A stretch of DNA of 64,000 nt from Chloroflexus aurantiacus J-10-fl (GTDB taxonomy: Bacteria; Chloroflexota; Chloroflexia; Chloroflexales; Chloroflexaceae): NCBI RefSeq assembly GCF_000018865.1, contig NC_010175.1, forward strand, positions 434,001 through 498,000. Direction: 5' to 3'. Below, piece by piece: positions 18,402-28,034 of the stretch; within the stretch, counting starts at the first letter, position 1, and each line of letters opens with the position of its first letter. Made by a program: the position numbers and the translations under genes. A model generated the notes under the pieces. That model made no database searches. It was not told where the DNA came from and saw nothing but the letters and a program-made list of their open reading frames with translations.

Positions 18402-19608
18402 GTCGGCACCATGTCATCGTCGCCGGTTCTGTGCTGGTCGATATGCTAGGGTACGGCCTGATCATGCCGTTGTTGCCTTTTATCGTCAAAACCTGGGTGA
18501 GCGACGCCACAGTGATCGGTTTGCTTGGCTCGTTGTATGCAGCGATGCAATTACTGGCAGCACCACTCCTGGGCACCCTCTCTGACCGCATCGGACGCCG
18601 ATCTGTCTTACTGATCTGCCTGTTTGGTTCAGCGGTAGCCTACCTCGGTCTGGCGCTGGCCGGCTCACTGCCGCTGGTCATCCTGGCTATCGCGCTGGGT
18701 GGCGCAGCCGGATCGAGCATGCCGGTAGCGCAGGCCTATATCGCCGATACCACCACCGCAGAGCGACGCGCACAAGGATTTGGGTTGCTGGGGGCAGCCT
18801 TCGGCCTGGGACTAATCGGCGGTTCGGCCATCGCGGGTTGCTGAGTCAGTATGGATTAGCGCTACCACCTGCGGTAGCGGCGACGATTGCCTTCCTTAAT
18901 GCACTCTGGGCAACCATCGCCCTGCCCGAAACCCTGCCACCCAATCGGCGACGCATCCAACCGGTGCGGCTGACAAACCCCTTTGCAGCAGCCGTGACCG
19001 TTCTGACCCTGCCGCAGATACGTCCGCTCCTTGGCGCAGTTGTCATCCTCAACATCGCCTTCGCCGGGTTACAGAACAACGTTGCCTACTTCACCATGAC
19101 CCGCTTTGGCTGGGGACCGGAACAAAATGCCGTCCTCTTCGTATTCGTTGGTCTGTGCGCCGTGGTTACCCAGGGCGTCCTGCTCAGGATACTGCAACCG
19201 TTGCTCGGTGAGAGGCACCTTGCCGGTGGCGGACTGGGCTTGATGGCTCTCGGCTTTGCCCTCGTGGGGCTGGTGCACAATGAAAGCTGGCGACTCTTTC
19301 CCATTGCTGCCATGTTTGCAACCGGCATGGGATTAGCAGTTCCCGCCCTGACGAGCCTGATCTCGCTCCGGGCCGGTGATCGTCGCCAGGGAGCCATTCT
19401 CGGCGGTATGCAGACCCTGATCAGCATCGCACTGGTGATCGGCCCATTGAGCTTCGGTTTCATCTTCGACCAGATCGGCCCCGATGCTCCCTATCTGATT
19501 GGGAGCTTGATGCTGCTCGGTGCATGGCTGATAACGGTACTAACCTTCGTGCAACCAACGCCGGTTACCACCGGTTCATTGCATCCAGTTGAAGACTCAG
19601 AGGCTTAG
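18398..19608 (+). pseudogene. MFS transporter interrupted by a frameshift
   Basis: The sequence encodes a 12-helix-type major facilitator in two frames. The first frame begins at the GTG 18398 (AAGGAG 6 nt upstream) with MSRHHVIVAGSVLVDMLGYG and carries LGTLSDRIGRRSVLL, the typical loop 2-3 motif, then stops at 18842-18844 after GGSAIAGC. The other frame resumes LLSQYGLALPPAVAA and ends at 19608. One extra G in the run at 18835-18837 would restore a continuous protein of 403 residues, a normal family size. The family resembles drug or tetracycline efflux transporters; the substrate is unknown. Whether this is a real mutation or a read error cannot be decided here. Confidence 0.8.
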
Positions 19609-19610
19609 AT

Positions 19611-20219
19611 ATGACAACGTTCTTTCCCATCACCCGTGCTGCTATGGCTGACTTACCAACCCGCTTCGGTCACTTTCAGATTGTGGTCTATCTCGACGCA
19701 GAGCAGAAAGAACAGATAGCGTTGACCTGCGGCCAGCTACACACACCGGAACCGGTTCTGACTCGTCTCCATTCCGAATGTTTGACCGGCGACATTTTCG
19801 GTTCACACCGTTGCGATTGTGGTGAACAACTGGCAGCGGCGCTCACGGCTATTCAACAGGCGGGACGCGGCGTGCTCCTGTACTTACGCCAAGAGGGGCG
19901 GGGAATCGGATTGGTAAACAAAATTCGCGCTTATGCCCTCCAGCAACAAGGACTGGATACCGTTGACGCCAATCGCGCCCTCGGTCTCCCCGACGACATG
20001 CGCGATTACCGCGTGGCCGCTGCCATCCTGACCGATCTTGGGATCAAAAGCGTGCGCCTGCTAACGAACAACCCTGCCAAAATCACCGGCATTGAACAGC
20101 ACGGCATTGCTGTAACCGAGCGCGTACCGCTCCAAATGCCGGCGAACAACTACAGTGCTGCCTACCTGCTGGCAAAGCAGGTACGGATGGGGCATTTACT
20201 CGATAGCCGGTTGTTGTAG
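19611..20219 (+). CDS. ribA: GTP cyclohydrolase II
   Basis: 202 residues, a stand-alone RibA. It opens the imidazole ring of GTP to give the first riboflavin-pathway intermediate, formate and pyrophosphate. The zinc and active-site region RLHSECLTGDIFGSHRCDCG (about 52-71) contains all three cysteines, and LRQEGRGIGLVNKIRAYALQ is the arginine-glycine nucleotide-binding block. NNPAKITGIE near residue 150 is also standard. Usually RibA is fused to DHBP synthase RibB; here the fusion partner is absent. The gene starts 2 nt after the broken MFS gene stop, so all three genes may share one transcript. Confidence 0.93.
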   Translation: MTTFFPITRAAMADLPTRFGHFQIVVYLDAEQKEQIALTCGQLHTPEPVLTRLHSECLTGDIFGSHRCDCGEQLAAALTAIQQAGRGVLLYLRQEGRGIGLVNKIRAYALQQQGLDTVDANRALGLPDDMRDYRVAAAILTDLGIKSVRLLTNNPAKITGIEQHGIAVTERVPLQMPANNYSAAYLLAKQVRMGHLLDSRLL

Positions 20220-20250
20220 GATAAAATTGTAGCAGTCATTATAGGTTAGA

Positions 20251-21486
20251 TCAATCAAAAACACAGTAATTGAAACGTGCTACATTACCAAGCCAATATG
20301 CACTTGGTTTTGGGGTACGAGCTTGTGTCGTTCGATCTACAGCGATGATCCCAAGTTTAGGTTTATAACCACTAATCCATTCAAAATTATCCAATGCTGA
20401 CCAGGCAAAATAACCTCGTACATCAATACCGTCGATCAAGCATTCAGCAACACTGCGCAAGGCTCGTCGAAAATACTCAACTCTCCGAGTATCGTCCGTA
20501 GTTGCGAGACCATTTTCGGTAACAACAACAGGAATACCGGCGACTGCTGCCGCATGACGAATCGTACCACCAATTGCTTCAGGGTAGTACTCCTCACCCG
20601 TTTGCGTTTTTTCCACATCATCACCAGGCGGAATAATCCCTGCAGGGCCCACAACAAGCCGTGAATAGGTTTGCACACCTACAAAATCATCCTCGCGTAA
20701 TTGCTCCAGGTATACCTCTGCAAGCTCACGACGGAACTCTGCTGCCATACGCTCACCATCAGGTCCGGCATGGATATCAACCAATGCCAGTGTCATACCA
20801 ACTGGAAAACTTCCCGGTCCGTCATGAAGAACTTCAAACGCACGACGGTGGGCAGCGAAGATAATCTCTCGCATACGCGGCTGACTTACAAACTGGAATA
20901 TCCCTAAACGATCCGGTGTAACTGCAAACTCTGCAGCCGCAGCACGCCAGAAAGGACTTGCTAAAGGCGAAGCCGGCATTATTTTGCTCAACAAGACTGG
21001 CAAGTTAGGTTCATTGAATGTACAGGCACCAGCAATCAAATCACCGAGATAATGCACAACGCGCTCACAATAGCGAACAAAACGATCAGGGGTTTTTGGA
21101 TCTAACCACCCACCAGCACGGATCAGCCAGCGCGGTGACGTAAAATGATGCAAGGTGACAACCGGTTTCAAGCCATGCTCATGGCAAGTTGCCAGCATAC
21201 GACGATAATGTTCAAGAGAAGCGAAAGAAAATTCACCCTCTTCCGGCTCTATGCGTGCCCATTCGATAGAAAAACGATACGCATTAAAACCCAACTGAGC
21301 CAATAGTGCAATATCTTCTGGATAACGATGATAATAATCACATGCATCACCCGACGGTTCAGCATATATAGTATCAGGCAAATGTTCTAACACCCAACTA
21401 TCACTATTGATATTGTTACCCTCTACTTGATGGGCAGAAGTGGCCGCTCCCCACAAAAAACCCGTTGGGAATGCGAATTGCTGCAC
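20251..21486 (-). CDS. GH1 beta-glucosidase / beta-glycosidase
   Basis: 411 residues, slightly shorter than the typical 440-480. A (beta/alpha)8 retaining glycosidase of family 1. The N-terminal signature FLWGAATSAHQVEG is present. The acid/base is Glu159 in CTFNEP and the nucleophile Glu324 in VVTENG, both intact. RFSIEWARIEPEEGEF is the conserved strand-3 region. No signal peptide, so it acts on imported sugars. GTG start with AAAGGGGTG just upstream. It is the last gene of the lacI-ABC-rhamnosidase cluster and could release glucose from rhamnoglucosides after the rhamnosidase has acted. It converges with ribA, with only 31 bp between. Confidence 0.93.
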   Translation of the reverse strand: MQQFAFPTGFLWGAATSAHQVEGNNINSDSWVLEHLPDTIYAEPSGDACDYYHRYPEDIALLAQLGFNAYRFSIEWARIEPEEGEFSFASLEHYRRMLATCHEHGLKPVVTLHHFTSPRWLIRAGGWLDPKTPDRFVRYCERVVHYLGDLIAGACTFNEPNLPVLLSKIMPASPLASPFWRAAAAEFAVTPDRLGIFQFVSQPRMREIIFAAHRRAFEVLHDGPGSFPVGMTLALVDIHAGPDGERMAAEFRRELAEVYLEQLREDDFVGVQTYSRLVVGPAGIIPPGDDVEKTQTGEEYYPEAIGGTIRHAAAVAGIPVVVTENGLATTDDTRRVEYFRRALRSVAECLIDGIDVRGYFAWSALDNFEWISGYKPKLGIIAVDRTTQARTPKPSAYWLGNVARFNYCVFD

Positions 21487-21633
21487 GGTTCACCCCTTTC
21501 AGGTTAGTAAAAGAATTAACAAAATCCAAATCGACACATAGCAGGATCTAGAATCAACCTCACCCTATACTAAAGATTGATTACCAGCATAGCTTCGACA
21601 ACAAGACTCCAACATAACGGCCCTCTTCCGACC

Positions 21634-24492
21634 TTATATGCCATCCTTTTTAGGAATACGGGTCAGAAGTGCATTCAACCGCTCAATGACTATCTCGCTA
21701 TTTGGAAGTGCCTGTATAGCTTCCCGCAATGACGCGCTACGCTCATTGAGCAGTAAATTACCAAAAAGACGCCAGGCATCTACTTGAGACAAAACCTGAT
21801 TGACAGCTTCACGAGCTACCTCATCGTCTATAATCTCGTCGACCAAGTCATCCACTGTGTACGAACCACGAGTCGCTGTATCCTGACAAGGAATCGACCA
21901 TTGCCAGATACCAGAACCCACATCAAGAGGTTGATCATCACGTCCAGGAAGGAAAACCTGTGCAGTTGTATTCGGTGGCACTACCACGCGCAGGTAAAAC
22001 ACACCCTCTTCAATACGCCAGAAACACTCAGCCAATCCATAGGGTGTGCGATGCGACACCCGTGCATACACAATTTCGCCACCAGGTTGAGGGCGAAATT
22101 CAATACGGCGATAGCCAGGTTCGACGGGGATCAATCCTCCAATGGTACGATGCATCCAATCGGCTACCGCTCCTAGTGCATAATGATTGAATGATGTCAT
22201 CTCACCTGGATTAATCGAACCATCAGGTAACATTGAGTCCCATCGTTCCCAAATGGTTGTTGCCCCCATCGTTACCGGATAAAGCCATGAAGGACATTCA
22301 CGTTGCATTAATAGCCGATAGGCGACTCGACAGTGCCCTACACTGCACAACGCATCGCAGATTAAAGGGGTACCCACAAAGCCGGTACGGATATGATAGC
22401 CGCTATCACGCACCAATGCTGCCAATCGCTCACCTGCATAACGACGTTGTGTATCCGTTGGGAAGAGATCGAAAACCAGTGCCAGTGCATACGCAGTTTC
22501 TGTATCACACATAAGACGACCGGCCGGGGTAATATACTCTTTAGCAAATGCAAAGCGTGCTTTATGCGCAAGATCTGCGTAAAAATCAGCATCAGCATCA
22601 TAACCCAGCACGTGTGCGGCTTTGGCAACTAATGTCGCCGAAAAAATGAAATAGGCACTCGCAACTATCGCTTTATCAGTACGTGCTTGCCCTGGTTTAT
22701 CTGGTGGTGCAGTTGGGTCCAGCCAGTCGCCAAACTGAAAGCCACGATCCCACAAATATGTATGGCCAGCTTTGGTAGCAATGTAATCAACCCATGATCG
22801 CATGCTCTTATACTGAGTTTCCAAGACCCTTTTGTCCCCGTAGCGTTGAAACAGCACCCATGGCACTACTGTAGCTGCATCTCCCCAGGCCGCAGCACCG
22901 GCAGCAGAGGGGCCTAACACATTTGGCACGACATGCGGCACTGCCCCCCCCAATTTTTCCTGCTCAATAGCCAGATCAATCAACCACGATTGCAACAATC
23001 CTGCAACATCATAAAGAAATACGGCTGTAGGGGCAAAAACCTGAATATCACCCGTCCATCCCAGGCGTTCATCACGTTGAGGGCAATCGGTTGGTACATC
23101 AAGAAAATTTCCGCGCATGCTCCAGACGACGTTCTCATGAAACCGATTGAGCAGTTGATCAGAGCATGTAAACCAGCCGATTCGCTCCATATCGGAATGG
23201 ATTACAACCGCAACAATATCTGTTGTACGTAGTTCACCGGGCCAACCATCAATTTCAGCATAACGAAATCCATGAAACGTAAAGCGTGGTTCCCAAACCT
23301 CGGTACCATCTCCACGCAAAATATACCGATCAGTGGCAGCAGCAAAGCGGAGAGGGCGCGTGCTTAATTCACCACCTTCCAACACTTCAGCATGACGCAC
23401 GGTAATCATTTGTCCAGGCGGACCGCTTACAGTAAGACGAACTCGCCCAACCAGATTTTGACCAAAATCAACAATGGTACGTCCAGAGGGAGAAGAAAAG
23501 ATGGCAACTGGTAGTACCATTTCAATCCTGCGTATTGGTGGACTGATAGGAGCTACCAGCGTACTAAAATCCCACTCAAGAAGACGCACGCCTGACCATT
23601 GATGATCTGCAAAACCAGGTTTTGACCAATTGGGCAATTCAAGACGTGCATCGTATATTTCGCCATCATAAATATCGCTCGCCAGAATCGGCCCAGTTGT
23701 AGATCGCCAGGTTTGATCGGTGCAAACCTGTTGAGTTGATCCATCACGATACGTGATCTCAAGCTGAGCCAGCACTGCAAGTCGATTACCGTAGATATTA
23801 CGTCTTCCCCCGCCAAACCCAAGCCGCCCACGAAACCACCCATCACCTAAAATCACGCCAATCGCATTGATTCCTTCGCGCAAGTGCATCGTGACATCAA
23901 ATGTCTGATAGCGTAATCGTCGATCATAGACTGTCCAACCAGGAGCTAAAACCTGATCACCTACAACAACACCATTGATTTGAGCTTCATATACCCCTAA
24001 CGATGTAATATACAGGCGTGCCTGAATTACATCGTTATCAACACGAAATTCATGCCGTAGCATTGGACAAGGCTGGGGTTTTAAGATATCGTCATCCCAA
24101 TCAGGTGTAATAAATCGTGCACTCCAATCACCCACTTTCAGTAAACCAGCTTCTATCGGCAGCATCTCGCTCCAGGGTGAAATGTCGCCTTTGTTGTCGC
24201 GCACACGAACCCGTACTAATACCTGCTCACGCGAAGTAAGCGGTTCAAACGGCCAGGGTACCAGAACGGATTCCGGGGAGTGTATCCAGCCGGTTCGACC
24301 TCTGACCCGGCCGTCTTTGGTGTAGCATTCAATCTCATACGCAGTCTGGAGCCAGTTTGTAGCATTTGTTTCAATGATCCAGGACAGGCGAGGACAAGGA
24401 TTGCCAATACCAAGTGTGGACTGATAGTGTTCAACACGCACAATGAGTCTGCTAACTTGAGACTGAGAAGTAGACAACTGTTCATATGACAT
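21634..24492 (-). CDS. GH78 alpha-L-rhamnosidase
   Basis: 952 residues from the ATG at 24492 (GGAG 8 nt upstream). Domain plan of bacterial rhamnosidase B: N-terminal fibronectin-like and beta-sandwich domains, then an (alpha/alpha)6 barrel. The family signature DVPTDCPQRDERLGWTGD with the catalytic Asp and Glu is clear, as is IRTGFVGTPLICDAL in the barrel and MTSFNHYALGAVADWMHR with the C-terminal acid region. No signal peptide. After the barrel and C-terminal sandwich comes an additional helical tail of about 75 residues (from roughly TRGSYTVDDL) rich in Asp, Leu and Glu. Inverting hydrolase releasing terminal L-rhamnose from plant glycosides or polysaccharides. It is followed by the GH1 gene and preceded by the ABC permeases. 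Confidence 0.93.
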   Translation of the reverse strand: MSYEQLSTSQSQVSRLIVRVEHYQSTLGIGNPCPRLSWIIETNATNWLQTAYEIECYTKDGRVRGRTGWIHSPESVLVPWPFEPLTSREQVLVRVRVRDNKGDISPWSEMLPIEAGLLKVGDWSARFITPDWDDDILKPQPCPMLRHEFRVDNDVIQARLYITSLGVYEAQINGVVVGDQVLAPGWTVYDRRLRYQTFDVTMHLREGINAIGVILGDGWFRGRLGFGGGRRNIYGNRLAVLAQLEITYRDGSTQQVCTDQTWRSTTGPILASDIYDGEIYDARLELPNWSKPGFADHQWSGVRLLEWDFSTLVAPISPPIRRIEMVLPVAIFSSPSGRTIVDFGQNLVGRVRLTVSGPPGQMITVRHAEVLEGGELSTRPLRFAAATDRYILRGDGTEVWEPRFTFHGFRYAEIDGWPGELRTTDIVAVVIHSDMERIGWFTCSDQLLNRFHENVVWSMRGNFLDVPTDCPQRDERLGWTGDIQVFAPTAVFLYDVAGLLQSWLIDLAIEQEKLGGAVPHVVPNVLGPSAAGAAAWGDAATVVPWVLFQRYGDKRVLETQYKSMRSWVDYIATKAGHTYLWDRGFQFGDWLDPTAPPDKPGQARTDKAIVASAYFIFSATLVAKAAHVLGYDADADFYADLAHKARFAFAKEYITPAGRLMCDTETAYALALVFDLFPTDTQRRYAGERLAALVRDSGYHIRTGFVGTPLICDALCSVGHCRVAYRLLMQRECPSWLYPVTMGATTIWERWDSMLPDGSINPGEMTSFNHYALGAVADWMHRTIGGLIPVEPGYRRIEFRPQPGGEIVYARVSHRTPYGLAECFWRIEEGVFYLRVVVPPNTTAQVFLPGRDDQPLDVGSGIWQWSIPCQDTATRGSYTVDDLVDEIIDDEVAREAVNQVLSQVDAWRLFGNLLLNERSASLREAIQALPNSEIVIERLNALLTRIPKKDGI

Positions 24493-24520
24493 GGTTATAG
24501 CTCCATTCAAGCAAAACAAT

Positions 24521-25387
24521 CTAACCCTTAACTGCTCCAGAAGTAAGTCCCTTCATAATCGCATTATTCAAAATTAGATACAAGAAGAGTATAGGAATAA
24601 CACTTGTTGTAATAGATGCAAATGTTGGTCCCCATTCACGTTGGCCAAAACGGCCAACAAAGCTTAACAGTCCGGTTTGAACTGTTCTCAATTCACTATC
24701 GCTAATAAAAGTTAGTGAAATCAATAAATCATTCCAGATAAAGAAGAATTGCACTAATCCTACAGTTATAATCGCATTGGCCATCATTGGTAGGGCAATG
24801 TAGAGAAATATTTGATAGATATTAGCACCATCGATCAAAGCAGCTTCCAGAACCTCATGCGGTAGTGACTTCGCAAAACTAACGAGCAAAAAAATCGTTA
24901 AGGGAAGGCCAAAGGCGGTGTAGACAAGTATCAAGCCAGTAAAGGTATTCAGTAACTGAAGTTGATTATATATGGCGAACAGCGGCAATAAGATCATCTG
25001 AACCGGAATCATTATCCCGAGTAGAAAGATTACTAATACTACATTGTTAAATCTCCATTTTAAAATTTCTATTCCAAATGCCGCCATAGAACCCAGACAA
25101 AGTATTAAAAATAGTGATGGTATTGTAACCATTAGGCTATTTCGAAAATAGACACCCATGCGACCTTCCGTCCAGGCCCTAATATAGTTCTGCCAATAAA
25201 ACCCTTCTGGTAAAGCATAGATTGGGTTTAAACTAAACTCGGCAGGAGCCTTGAACGATGAAAGCAAGAGCCAGGTTAATGGATAAAGCTCGATCAGGAC
25301 TAATATAACAACTAAAGTCCAAATAAGCAGTTTCCAAACAGATTGCTTCCGTAAAGTCAACATCGTTGAGGTCATTAGCATGCGCAT
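24521..25387 (-). CDS. ABC sugar permease, MalG/UgpE type
   Basis: 288 residues, six predicted membrane helices, CUT1-type inner-membrane permease. The EAA loop that contacts the ATPase is at LPHEVLEAALIDGANIYQIF followed by LPMM. The N-terminus is MRMLMTSTMLTLRKQSVWK, with a ribosome site GAGGA 4 nt upstream. It pairs with the MalF-type permease 11 nt upstream and with the lipoprotein at 26430. Base composition is clearly AT-richer than in the flanking housekeeping genes. The cluster lacks an ATPase, so it probably uses a shared MsmX-type ATPase located elsewhere. Confidence 0.93.
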   Translation of the reverse strand: MRMLMTSTMLTLRKQSVWKLLIWTLVVILVLIELYPLTWLLLSSFKAPAEFSLNPIYALPEGFYWQNYIRAWTEGRMGVYFRNSLMVTIPSLFLILCLGSMAAFGIEILKWRFNNVVLVIFLLGIMIPVQMILLPLFAIYNQLQLLNTFTGLILVYTAFGLPLTIFLLVSFAKSLPHEVLEAALIDGANIYQIFLYIALPMMANAIITVGLVQFFFIWNDLLISLTFISDSELRTVQTGLLSFVGRFGQREWGPTFASITTSVIPILFLYLILNNAIMKGLTSGAVKG

Positions 25388-25398
25388 AAAATCCTCTT

Positions 25399-26283
25399 CT
25401 ATGATACATCTCTACGAGCAAAACGAAAGGCAAGTAGCGATACGATTAAACATTCAATCATCAAAATTATTGCGATTGTACTCCCGTATCCATAATCATT
25501 GTAATTAAAGGCCACTCGATACATGTAAAGAGTAAGAGGTGTTGTTGTCTTCCCGGGACCACCGTTAGTTAATGCCAACAGTTGATCAAATACTTTTAGT
25601 GTTCCATTAAGACTAAAAATTATCGATGTGACCAGAACAGGGGTCAGTAAGGGTTGAATAACGAAAACAACAAGATTAAACCCATTAGCCCCATCAAGTC
25701 GAGCCGACTCGATAATTTCATTTGGAATATCAAGTAAGCCAGCATATAAAATTACAGCATAGAAACCCATCGCCGTCCAGATATTCATAAGCGCTGCCAC
25801 CCAAAAAGCACTATCTGAGCGCCCTAGCCAGGGTTGTACCCAGGACTCCTGACCAATCGCAGCAAATATGGCATTAACCAGACCATACTGTGGAGTAATC
25901 TCGAATAGCTTGACAAAGATTTGAGCAACAGCAACCGTTGGCAAGACGACCGGAAAAAATACCAGTGTTCGAATAAAAGCGGAGGATCTTTTTAAGAAAA
26001 ATAGATATAAGAGCGCTAACAGCAACCCAAAACCAACCTGGCCAGCAGTTACAACTAATGCATATCTGGCACTAAACAAAAATGCATTGATAAAATCCTG
26101 ATCTTGCCATAATTTTCCATAATTACCCAAGCCAACAAATTGAAAACCGGTAATAGGAGAGCCTTCAAACAAGGAATATCCTACCGTCCAAATAATCGGA
26201 ACAATAACAATCATTACGTAGAGTGTCAAGGCAGGGCCGACAAAAACTAAAAGTGCTTTTCGATCACGTAATGTCTGATTCAC
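25399..26283 (-). CDS. ABC sugar permease, MalF/UgpA type
   Basis: 294 residues, six membrane helices. The EAA motif is IPNEIIESARLDGANGFNL followed by QPLLTPV, and PTVAVAQIFVKLFE precedes the fourth helix. Start is a GTG at 26283 with AAGGAG well spaced upstream. Together with the next gene it forms the heterodimeric pore of a CUT1 importer for an oligosaccharide, probably a rhamnose-containing one given the GH78 gene. AT-rich codons (TTA, ATA, AAA) are frequent. Confidence 0.93.
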   Translation of the reverse strand: MNQTLRDRKALLVFVGPALTLYVMIVIVPIIWTVGYSLFEGSPITGFQFVGLGNYGKLWQDQDFINAFLFSARYALVVTAGQVGFGLLLALLYLFFLKRSSAFIRTLVFFPVVLPTVAVAQIFVKLFEITPQYGLVNAIFAAIGQESWVQPWLGRSDSAFWVAALMNIWTAMGFYAVILYAGLLDIPNEIIESARLDGANGFNLVVFVIQPLLTPVLVTSIIFSLNGTLKVFDQLLALTNGGPGKTTTPLTLYMYRVAFNYNDYGYGSTIAIILMIECLIVSLLAFRFARRDVS

Positions 26284-26429
26284 ACCCTTGCTCCTTCACT
26301 TTTTGAGTTGTCTTGGAATTGGGATGGTGCAGGCAGTATCATGGTTGACTACCAGAAACCTACACCATCGCCAACAACCTTTAACCAATCCCTGGCTATT
26401 CCAAGTGGTACACCTGGCTGCTCTAGGGT

Positions 26430-27776
26430 TTATGGCAATTGTTCATCAATAGCTTTCTGTAGCTCAGCCATATATTCTTCTGGGCTCATATCACCTGTAA
26501 CGAGTAATTGCACATTATCAGTAGCTACCGCTTGGGTACGGGCATTGAAATATGCTTCAAACCATGGTGCACCGTTCTTTACATTATCAATTTCTGCTAC
26601 GGTTAACCTGGTTAATGGCGAAACATTATCTGGAATCTGGCTGACAGTAAAGCCTGTGATCATACCAAGTTCGCTCATTGCCCGATCTCCGTAGGCACTG
26701 AAAACGGCCTTCATCCATTCACCATACCCTTGCGGATTACGGCTAAACTCTTTCTGAGAGAAAGAAGTTGTTAAACCTGCATTGATCGAATAATCGTTGA
26801 GAGTGCCTACTCCGCCTTCGACGAGCGGAATATTGAAAAAACCGATATTGTCGATACCGATTTTATTCAACTCTGGATTATTGAAATCGCGTAGTGCCCA
26901 GCTTCCCATATAATACATAGCAGCCCGGCCTTGCAGAAATAGATCTTGCGCCGGAGCATAATCCAGTGTGTTGACACCTTGACCAAAATAGCCCTTCATG
27001 GCCATATCCTGCACAATCTGGGCAGCAGCAATAAAGCCAGCATCCGTTACCTTTAACTCACCATTGACTACACGACTCATAACATCGTAACCGTATACGC
27101 GCATCACGTAGCCATTAATGAGACGGGTAAGGGGCCATTTCTGTAAACCAGACACAGCAAATGGCTGGATACCAGCTTGATGGAGTTTGTCAGCAACTGC
27201 CAGTAGTTCGTCCCACGTTGTTGGAACCGCAAGATTGTGCTCCGCAAAAATTTGCTTGTTGTACCAGAAGCCCTCGATATTCAACTCCAGAGGCAAGGCG
27301 TAGAGGCCACTACCACCAACAAGGTTCTTTAACAGGCTTACTGCACCAGGATTCAGCCGGTCGTAGATACCAAGCTCCTTAAATGTTTGCTCGAGTTCAA
27401 GCACTTTACCACTTGCTGCCAGATCACGAAGTGGCGCACCGGATTCGTAATTAAACATGAAAGGAAGGCTATCACTACCCGCTAAAAGCTGGATACGCTG
27501 AACCAGGTCAGTCTGCGGATAGTTTTCATATTTCCATTCAACATTAGGATGGTTGGCCTGATACTCTCGGGTTAGGGTACCAATAATAAGTGGCCAACCT
27601 TCCGTCTCTTGTTGCACGGTAAGATAGTGAATGACTACCGGAAGCTGACTTTCAGTGGTAGTTGATTGTGCTGGCGTAACAACGGGTTGAGGCTGCGCGG
27701 CAGGCGCACTGCAGGAGATAATAACGCAACAGATCAAGACTAACAGTGACGGAACAACTAATTTCCCGGGCATCAT
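26430..27776 (-). CDS. ABC sugar-binding lipoprotein
   Basis: 448 residues. The N-terminus has a hydrophobic signal segment (LVVPSLLVLICCVIIS) followed by a lipobox-like cysteine (ISCSAP), so the mature protein should be lipid-anchored outside. The body resembles family 1 solute-binding proteins, with FMFNYESGAPLRDLAASGKV, EGFWYNKQIFAEHNL and GRAAMYYMGSWALRDF typical of sugar binding. ATG 27776 has AAGGAG at 7 nt. First structural gene of the operon lipoprotein-permease-permease-GH78-GH1, with a 146-bp gap before the first permease. Leader of about 230 nt discussed separately. Confidence 0.93.
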   Translation of the reverse strand: MMPGKLVVPSLLVLICCVIISCSAPAAQPQPVVTPAQSTTTESQLPVVIHYLTVQQETEGWPLIIGTLTREYQANHPNVEWKYENYPQTDLVQRIQLLAGSDSLPFMFNYESGAPLRDLAASGKVLELEQTFKELGIYDRLNPGAVSLLKNLVGGSGLYALPLELNIEGFWYNKQIFAEHNLAVPTTWDELLAVADKLHQAGIQPFAVSGLQKWPLTRLINGYVMRVYGYDVMSRVVNGELKVTDAGFIAAAQIVQDMAMKGYFGQGVNTLDYAPAQDLFLQGRAAMYYMGSWALRDFNNPELNKIGIDNIGFFNIPLVEGGVGTLNDYSINAGLTTSFSQKEFSRNPQGYGEWMKAVFSAYGDRAMSELGMITGFTVSQIPDNVSPLTRLTVAEIDNVKNGAPWFEAYFNARTQAVATDNVQLLVTGDMSPEEYMAELQKAIDEQLP

Positions 27777-27885
27777 ATAGTGTCTCCTTCACGTACATCG
27801 GTTACAGGTAACAACTGTCAGCAGCCACTACGATTTGTGATAGTTTTCCTCTTTTCACTCACCTCCTACCAAGCTTGCTAAATGT

Positions 27886-27940
27886 GCCCGGGCCGGGTAA
27901 GATAAAAAAGGACTACATGATCGTAATACCCGACCTGGGC
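27886..27940 (-). promoter_or_regulatory. Imperfect GC-rich hairpin in the sugar-operon leader
   Basis: Arms 27886-27899 and 27927-27940 pair over 14 positions with two non-Watson-Crick pairs, around a 27-nt A-rich loop. It is about 110 nt before the lipoprotein start. A role as attenuator or mRNA stabiliser is possible but unproven. Confidence 0.35.
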
Positions 27941-27963
27941 ATCGATCGGTATGTCCGACTGTA

Positions 27964-28000
27964 GGAGATGCCGCCATCCGCCAAGATCATCGGCATCTCC
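27964..28000 (-). promoter_or_regulatory. Hairpin between lacI and the sugar operon
   Basis: Perfect 10-bp arms GGAGATGCCG / CGGCATCTCC with a 17-nt loop, 31 nt after the lacI stop. There is no T-run, so it may be a weak terminator of lacI or a 5'-leader structure of the operon. Confidence 0.4.
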
Positions 28001-28007
28001 TAACACC

Positions 28008-28034
28008 TGTATACACTCTTTACACGTGTATCAA
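28008..28034 (-). promoter_or_regulatory. Putative promoter and LacI operator of the rhamnoside operon
   Basis: On the minus strand TTGATA (28034-28029) and TATACA (28013-28008) can serve as -35 and -10 with a 15-nt spacer. The palindrome ACACGTGT (28022-28029) overlaps the -35 box and the lacI stop codon. Similar ACACGTGT sites lie upstream of lacI, supporting repressor binding. The short spacer lowers confidence. Confidence 0.5.
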
